Below are positions 33,621 through 36,995 of a DNA stretch of 36,995 nt, one piece after another. Source of the DNA: Thiobacillus denitrificans DSM 12475 (GTDB taxonomy: Bacteria > Pseudomonadota > Gammaproteobacteria > Burkholderiales > Thiobacillaceae); contig NZ_AQWL01000014.1 in the NCBI RefSeq assembly GCF_000376425.1, positions 1 through 36,995 of the forward strand, in the 5' to 3' direction. The position numbers were made by a program, and so were the translations under genes. Every line of letters starts with the position of its first letter. The first letter of the stretch is position 1. The notes under the pieces are model-generated. The model ran no database searches. It was given only the letters and a program-made list of their open reading frames with translations, and was not told the origin of the DNA.

Positions 33621-34631
33621 CTACACGCTGTTCCTGGCGTCTGCCAGTCGGCTGCGCAGGCGATCGACCGAGGCCGCTTCGCGCAGCCCGAGATAATCGC
33701 CCACGACAGCATCTGGGACGTCCTGCGCAAACAGCATGGCCACGAAGCTGTTCCGCAGGGTCTGTGGTCCTTCCCGCGAATCCAGATCGACACCGGCGCG
33801 TTCCATGACTCGTTGCACCCGCCGATACAGCGTGGCTGTGTCCATCTGCCGGCCGTCGGCGCCGGCAACGAACAGCCAGTTGCCGGGAAAGCGCATGCGC
33901 GCCCGCTGCTCGAGCCACTGCTTGAGGACGCCGCTGGCGAAAGGCAATAGGCAGGTGGTGTGGCCAGGTCCGTTTTCCACCAGGATGTCGATTGAGGCAG
34001 AATCCGAAGATATGCAACTAACGGACAACCCCCGCGCTTCACCGACCTTCACCCCACCCCCAAGCATGACCGCGGCGATCGCGAGATCCCGTTTTTCTTT
34101 CCAGGCCGCATCTTTTCGGTCATAGGTTTCACCGGACAGATCCCGTCCGATCCATTGGATCACCGCATCCCGCTTGGTTTCTTCCAAATACGCCGTAGGC
34201 GCATTGGTGCCTTCCCCGATGCGCTGGCGCGCAGCTTGGCTGCCCGGATTCCCCAGGGAAGGGTTTTCGAGGGCGAGATGCTGGTAGATGCGCTCGATCA
34301 GGCGCACGTAGCGGTAGCGATGTTGCTTCGTGAGGCCGGCGTCGTCGAGAAATTGCTCGATGTGGCTGCTCCGGATCCGGGCGAATCCCAGGTCGTGGTC
34401 GTGCATCCATCGCGCGAATTTCCCCCACATGAACCGGTAGACCTTGGCGCTTTCAAGGCTCATCCCGTTCATTGCAAGCCATCCCTCAAAGCACGCCAGG
34501 GGATCGTTTTCCCAGTCGCTCAGTTTGCCGCTGACGGGGAAGAGGGGAGGGGAGATGGCCTTTGCGGACGCCGGCGTATCGCTATCGGTTGGTTGCGGCA
34601 TGGTTTTCAAGCCATCCTCCTCGAATGACAT
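33621..34631 (-). CDS. Tyrosine-recombinase-like protein lacking catalytic residues
   Basis: The protein has the two-part layout of tyrosine recombinases: an N-terminal core-binding SAM-like domain (FEGWLAMNGMSLESAKVYRF, SSHIEQFLDDAGLTKQHRYR) and a C-terminal catalytic-fold domain (REKRDLAIAAVMLGGGVK-like region, GNWLFVAGADGRQMDTATLY, SREGPQTLRNSFVAMLFAQD, VPDAVVGDYLGLREAASVDR). But the first Arg is Lys (GVKVGE), the HxxR His is Gln, the second His is Leu (LGL), and no Tyr is left near the end. It should be a DNA-binding pseudo-recombinase. Start is uncertain: ATG 34631 (4 nt after the ATPase stop), TTG 34610 (GGAGG 5 nt upstream) or ATG 34601. It is coupled to the ATPase upstream. Confidence 0.75.
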   Translation of the reverse strand: MSFEEDGLKTMPQPTDSDTPASAKAISPPLFPVSGKLSDWENDPLACFEGWLAMNGMSLESAKVYRFMWGKFARWMHDHDLGFARIRSSHIEQFLDDAGLTKQHRYRYVRLIERIYQHLALENPSLGNPGSQAARQRIGEGTNAPTAYLEETKRDAVIQWIGRDLSGETYDRKDAAWKEKRDLAIAAVMLGGGVKVGEARGLSVSCISSDSASIDILVENGPGHTTCLLPFASGVLKQWLEQRARMRFPGNWLFVAGADGRQMDTATLYRRVQRVMERAGVDLDSREGPQTLRNSFVAMLFAQDVPDAVVGDYLGLREAASVDRLRSRLADARNSV

Positions 34632-34635
34632 GATG

Positions 34636-35806
34636 TCAGGACTCGATCTTGCCGATGAACGCCTGTTTCTCTCGCCACATTTCCTGGACAAAAGGATCGG
34701 TGACGCCATAACGACCATGTCCACGGCGCATGATGATGTTGGCTGCAAGCAGTTCATTCGCCGCCGGCTGGATTTCTTCGACCCGCACCTCACGGCCGAT
34801 TGCCTTGGAATACTCAGCTGCCGCTTCCGCCGAGAAAACGCCCCGTGCATCACCCACTGTGGAAGCGATTTTCTCAAAGATGGCTTTTGCCAGGCCGCCT
34901 AGCTCTTCGACCTTTTGAAGTTCGATATCAGCCGCTGTCGAACGTAATGTTGCTGCGATGACCGGGAGAAGCTCGTCCGGGTTGCCACCTGGCGGGAGGC
35001 TGTAGATAAGCTGCCGAAGCGCCTTGATCATCTCCTCGGGACGATTACCCAGTGTTTTGAAAGCCTGGGTTACAACCTCAAGGGAAGGCAGCGGGCTCAC
35101 CCCATCCTCGGCCAATCTGTTGAGGAGAAACTCCAAGTAATGCTCGTCCAGCAAGGGAAAATGAATCGACGTTGCACCGGCAAATGCCTGGTTACGACGC
35201 GCGGAAAGCTCGCTGACCAGTGCTCGATGCGATCCCGTGCCGATAAAAATGAAGTGTCCCGGCGTGCCCGGGCGGGTGTTGATTGCGTCACGCGCGGCTT
35301 TCAGCGCAAAGAGCAGCTGATCCCCTTCATCTGACGTGATGGCATGCTGAACTTCATCTACGATCAAGACCAGATTCGTCTGTGACTGATCGACAACTTC
35401 AGCGAACGCCTGGGCAAGTGTCGGACCGCCTTCCTGTCCTACGCTTTCCAGTTTGAAGCCGAACTTGAACCCACCTGCACCCAGGTCAACACCGCTCAGA
35501 CGCTTGAGTTTATCCAGGAGGGCCGACGCTGGGGTTTGAAGCTCCTTGAGGGTCTTTTGGATGGCCGCGTGGACCAGCTTTGCCGGGCTTGTCTGTGTGG
35601 TCACTCCACAGGTCGACATAAATGACAATCGCGCCATGCTGTTCGAGCGCTGGAATGAGGTCGTTCTGCAGGAAGGTGGTCTTGCCGGTTCTGCGCAGTC
35701 CTGAAATGAACAGCCCGGAGCGCAGCCCCTCATCGAGCACGCTCGGGTTGAGAAGCTGACTGGCCATTTCGTTGGCCATTTCGGTGCGCGGGTAGAGGTG
35801 GCTCAT
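34636..35806 (-). pseudogene. AAA/ATPase gene with a frameshift
   Basis: Two overlapping frames make up one ATPase. 35806-35600 gives the N-terminal part with Walker A in FISGLRRTGKTTFLQ and the strand VIYVDLWSD. From about 35610 the homologous continuation (TSPAKLVHAAIQKTLKELQT, Walker B NLVLIVDEVQHA, GTGSHRALVSEL, and a C-terminal winged-helix-like end RRGHGRYGVTDPFVQEMW) lies in the next frame. One extra base in GACCACACAGACAAG would explain it. The intact protein would be about 390 residues. It may be a sequencing error. It sits just upstream of the recombinase-like gene, so they were once one functional unit. Confidence 0.75.
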
Positions 35807-35870
35807 CGAAATTATATAAAATTATTAGAAATGAATAATTATATAGATAGCATAAAAGTCTATAAAAATC
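35807..35870 (-). promoter_or_regulatory. AT-rich promoter of the ATPase gene, probably leaderless
   Basis: On the minus strand TATAAT (35816-35811) ends 4 nt before ATG 35806, so a transcript from it would start at the ATG and lack a Shine-Dalgarno. The 60 bp upstream are over 80 percent A+T. No clear -35 box. An in-frame ATG at 35779 is the alternative start. Between 35871 and 36060 no gene is visible. Confidence 0.5.
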
Positions 35871-36060
35871 ACCCTTCGTGCTGTTGCGGGCGATAGCTTG
35901 GTGGGGGAAGCGTCTTTCGAAGGATTCCAGCTCGCCGTGCCGCGGGTTTGAGTATGCCTGGAGGCTAGGCGGAGCGAGCGGGCGTCAGCATGCGGGCGGG
36001 GTGGGTTTGGCTGTCCGTTAGTTGCAATACTGGAGGTTCTGCAACCAAAAGTGGAATAAA

Positions 36061-36084
36061 GAAACCCGCCATACGGCGGGTTTC
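36061..36084 (-). terminator. Terminator of the outer-membrane protein gene
   Basis: Perfect 10-bp stem GAAACCCGCC / GGCGGGTTTC and 4-nt loop, 19 nt after the stop at 36103. Tail is T-poor (TTTATTCC) but the stem itself ends in T residues. Confidence 0.8.
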
Positions 36085-36102
36085 TTGTAGAGCGTCCTGC
36101 GC

Positions 36103-36618
36103 TCAAAAACTGTAGGCGGCGCCGAGGGTCAGGGCTCGCGTCTTGTAGCCGTCCCCCTTGTAGAGGTGCGCCCATTCCAGGTTCAGCGCGAGCTGCTTGG
36201 TCAGCGCGAGCTGGGCGCCTGCGCCGTAGGAGCCACCGCTATCAGACGTGGAGCCCATTGCGCTGTTGCTCAGCTTGCCGTGCGTGTAGCCCGCCAGCGC
36301 GTACACGGAGAAGTTGTCGGCGAGCGGCAGCATTCCCTTGGCGTAGACGCCATACAGCATGTCGGTTTCGATCTTGACCTTGGTTCCGCTGTCGTTGAAG
36401 CTGTCGCTGGCAACGCCCGTGCCCAAGCGGCCTTCCACGGCCAGGTATTGGTTGACCTGGTAGCCGACCTTGGCCAGGACCACCACGGTTTTGAGGTCGA
36501 CCGCGCTCTCCTTGTACTGGATCTGCGAGAGATCCGCCCCGGCGTACAGGCCTTGGGCATGCGCGGAAGCGGCCACCATGGCGAGGGAGAACAAGGCAAA
36601 TTTGGAGATGGATTTCAT
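36103..36618 (-). CDS. Outer-membrane beta-barrel protein (porin-like, OmpA/OmpW-type fold)
   Basis: A 171-residue protein. The signal peptide MKSISKFALFSLAMVAASAH ends with an A-x-A cut site before QGLYAG. The mature part is eight short strands typical of a small outer-membrane barrel (LYAGADLSQIQYKESA, VYALAGYTHGKLSNSAMG, ALNLEWAHLYKGDGYKTR) and it ends in the required C-terminal Phe (GAAYSF). Small barrels of this family affect adhesion, stress resistance or uptake. ATG 36618 has AGAGAAAC upstream. A single-gene unit ending in the terminator 36061-36084. Confidence 0.88.
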   Translation of the reverse strand: MKSISKFALFSLAMVAASAHAQGLYAGADLSQIQYKESAVDLKTVVVLAKVGYQVNQYLAVEGRLGTGVASDSFNDSGTKVKIETDMLYGVYAKGMLPLADNFSVYALAGYTHGKLSNSAMGSTSDSGGSYGAGAQLALTKQLALNLEWAHLYKGDGYKTRALTLGAAYSF

Positions 36619-36724
36619 TTTGGTTTCTCTGGATTAAGGGGGGAATTGGGAAAACCATCTTAGCAATTCGGTACTGCGTAAAACGAAGGGAAAAATAGCG
36701 AAATGGCAATCCTGTTTGTTATCT

Positions 36725-36829
36725 AGCCACGCTCAAATTGACGTGGCGGTGGAGAGGTTTTTTTATGCAGGACGAATCATGGTCGGTACCAGACGGACGA
36801 ATTGCCCTACAACTGGCGTCCAAAAAACG
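36725..36829 (-). promoter_or_regulatory. Orphan leader after the last terminator
   Basis: On the minus strand the T-run of the terminator 36830-36861 is followed by GACGCCAGTTGTAGGGCAAT, TCGTCCGTCT, a GGTACC hairpin and ATG ATT CGT CCT GCA TAA. Position and order of parts match the conserved leaders, but only a 5-codon frame follows. It may mark a unit whose gene has been deleted. Confidence 0.35.
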
Positions 36830-36861
36830 AACCCTCTAATGCACAAGGCAAATAGAGGGTT
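36830..36861 (-). terminator. Terminator of the partial gene at the right edge (conserved-loop family)
   Basis: Outer stem AACCCTCTA / TAGAGGGTT, inner stem TGC/GCA, loop CUUGU in RNA, then GTTTTTTGG on the minus strand. It lies 6 nt after the stop of the partial gene. Confidence 0.85.
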
Positions 36862-36867
36862 ATGGGA

Positions 36868-36993
36868 TTAAGGCAATAGCTGCCTGGACACACCCGGGCT
36901 GCAATAGCCGAGGATGCGTTCACGATGCTCCCTCGATCTCTGAATCAGGACTCGGATGAGATATGAAAACCGAAGGCGATTCTCTGCCGGCGT
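36868..36993 (-). CDS. Partial CDS at the right edge
   Basis: The frame is open from the window edge (36993) to TAA 36870-36868, 42 codons including stop. The visible end is basic and helical (LRFSYLIRVLIQRSREHRER, then ILGYCSPGVSRQLLP). It is followed after 6 nt by a conserved-loop terminator, as in the other minus-strand units. No family can be given from this fragment. Confidence 0.5.
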   Translation of the reverse strand, partial: TPAENRLRFSYLIRVLIQRSREHRERILGYCSPGVSRQLLP

Positions 36994-36995
36994 AC

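Noticed and set aside
33454-34042. Alternative minus-strand ORFs overlapping the recombinase-like gene
   Set aside because: Arg- and Ala-rich shadow frames; the recombinase frame has the expected fold motifs.
1-36995. CRISPR array, tRNA, rRNA or riboswitch of a known class
   Set aside because: No regular direct-repeat/spacer pattern, no cloverleaf with CCA-type end, and no known riboswitch consensus was recognised by eye.

Overview
The window looks like an accessory region of a Gram-negative, probably betaproteobacterial, replicon: a large plasmid, an integrative element or a genomic island. Pointers are an H-NS protein with the short Burkholderiales-type C-terminus, two HU paralogues, a UmuDC pair, DUF3085 and DUF3268 proteins, an IS30-type transposase end, a 3' group II intron remnant, and dozens of short unrecognised genes with tight ATGA overlaps. 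No rRNA, tRNA, CRISPR array, replication initiator or conjugation gene is visible. The taxonomic call is an inference from protein style only.

Layout. 1-610: end of an IS30-family transposase and the remnant of a gene it may have truncated. 628-2729: operon of an RNase HI-like protein lacking most catalytic residues, HU and a hypothetical protein, then H-NS. 2884-6889: minus-strand units of small proteins ending with a DndC-like sulfurtransferase. 7120-9097: S1-domain protein, second HU, and a two-gene operon with a small HTH protein. 9345-12464: divergent DNA-damage block, thermonuclease plus SRAP protein on the minus strand and UmuDC on the plus strand, around one 25-bp palindrome. 12584-20627: hypothetical minus-strand operons, a WGR-ATP-dependent DNA ligase and a second HTH regulator. 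20910-23411: RpfC-like hybrid histidine kinase. 23453-29403: orphan adenine-type methyltransferase, small soluble and membrane proteins, a beta-barrel-like exported protein. 29755-33574: zinc-ribbon protein, intron remnant, exported protein, HDOD protein with a degenerate receiver. 33621-36995: inactive-looking tyrosine recombinase, frameshifted AAA ATPase, outer-membrane protein and a partial gene.

The most striking feature is modular. At least eleven minus-strand genes or operons start with the same kind of 65-75 nt leader: a CTCAA box, a GCAA(G/C)GT box, a short hairpin whose stem changes on both sides at once, then a GCAAGGAG-type ribosome-binding site. Many of the same units end in an intrinsic terminator whose outer stem differs each time but which keeps a 3-bp inner stem and a CNNGU pentaloop in RNA. 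The leaders are in the 5' untranslated RNA, so this looks like a family of cis-acting RNA elements that co-regulates the genes of the element. The element also encodes its own four-domain S1-like RNA-binding protein, which is a natural candidate partner.

A second layer is transcriptional. Three different palindromic operators occur at key promoters: TGCAATATTGCA (sulfurtransferase/S1 region and the HTH operon), a TTTGAA..TTCAAA palindrome (UmuDC versus nuclease/SRAP), and TACTCAA/TCTAGA motifs (second HTH gene and the operon at 25312). Two related small HTH proteins are the obvious candidate regulators.
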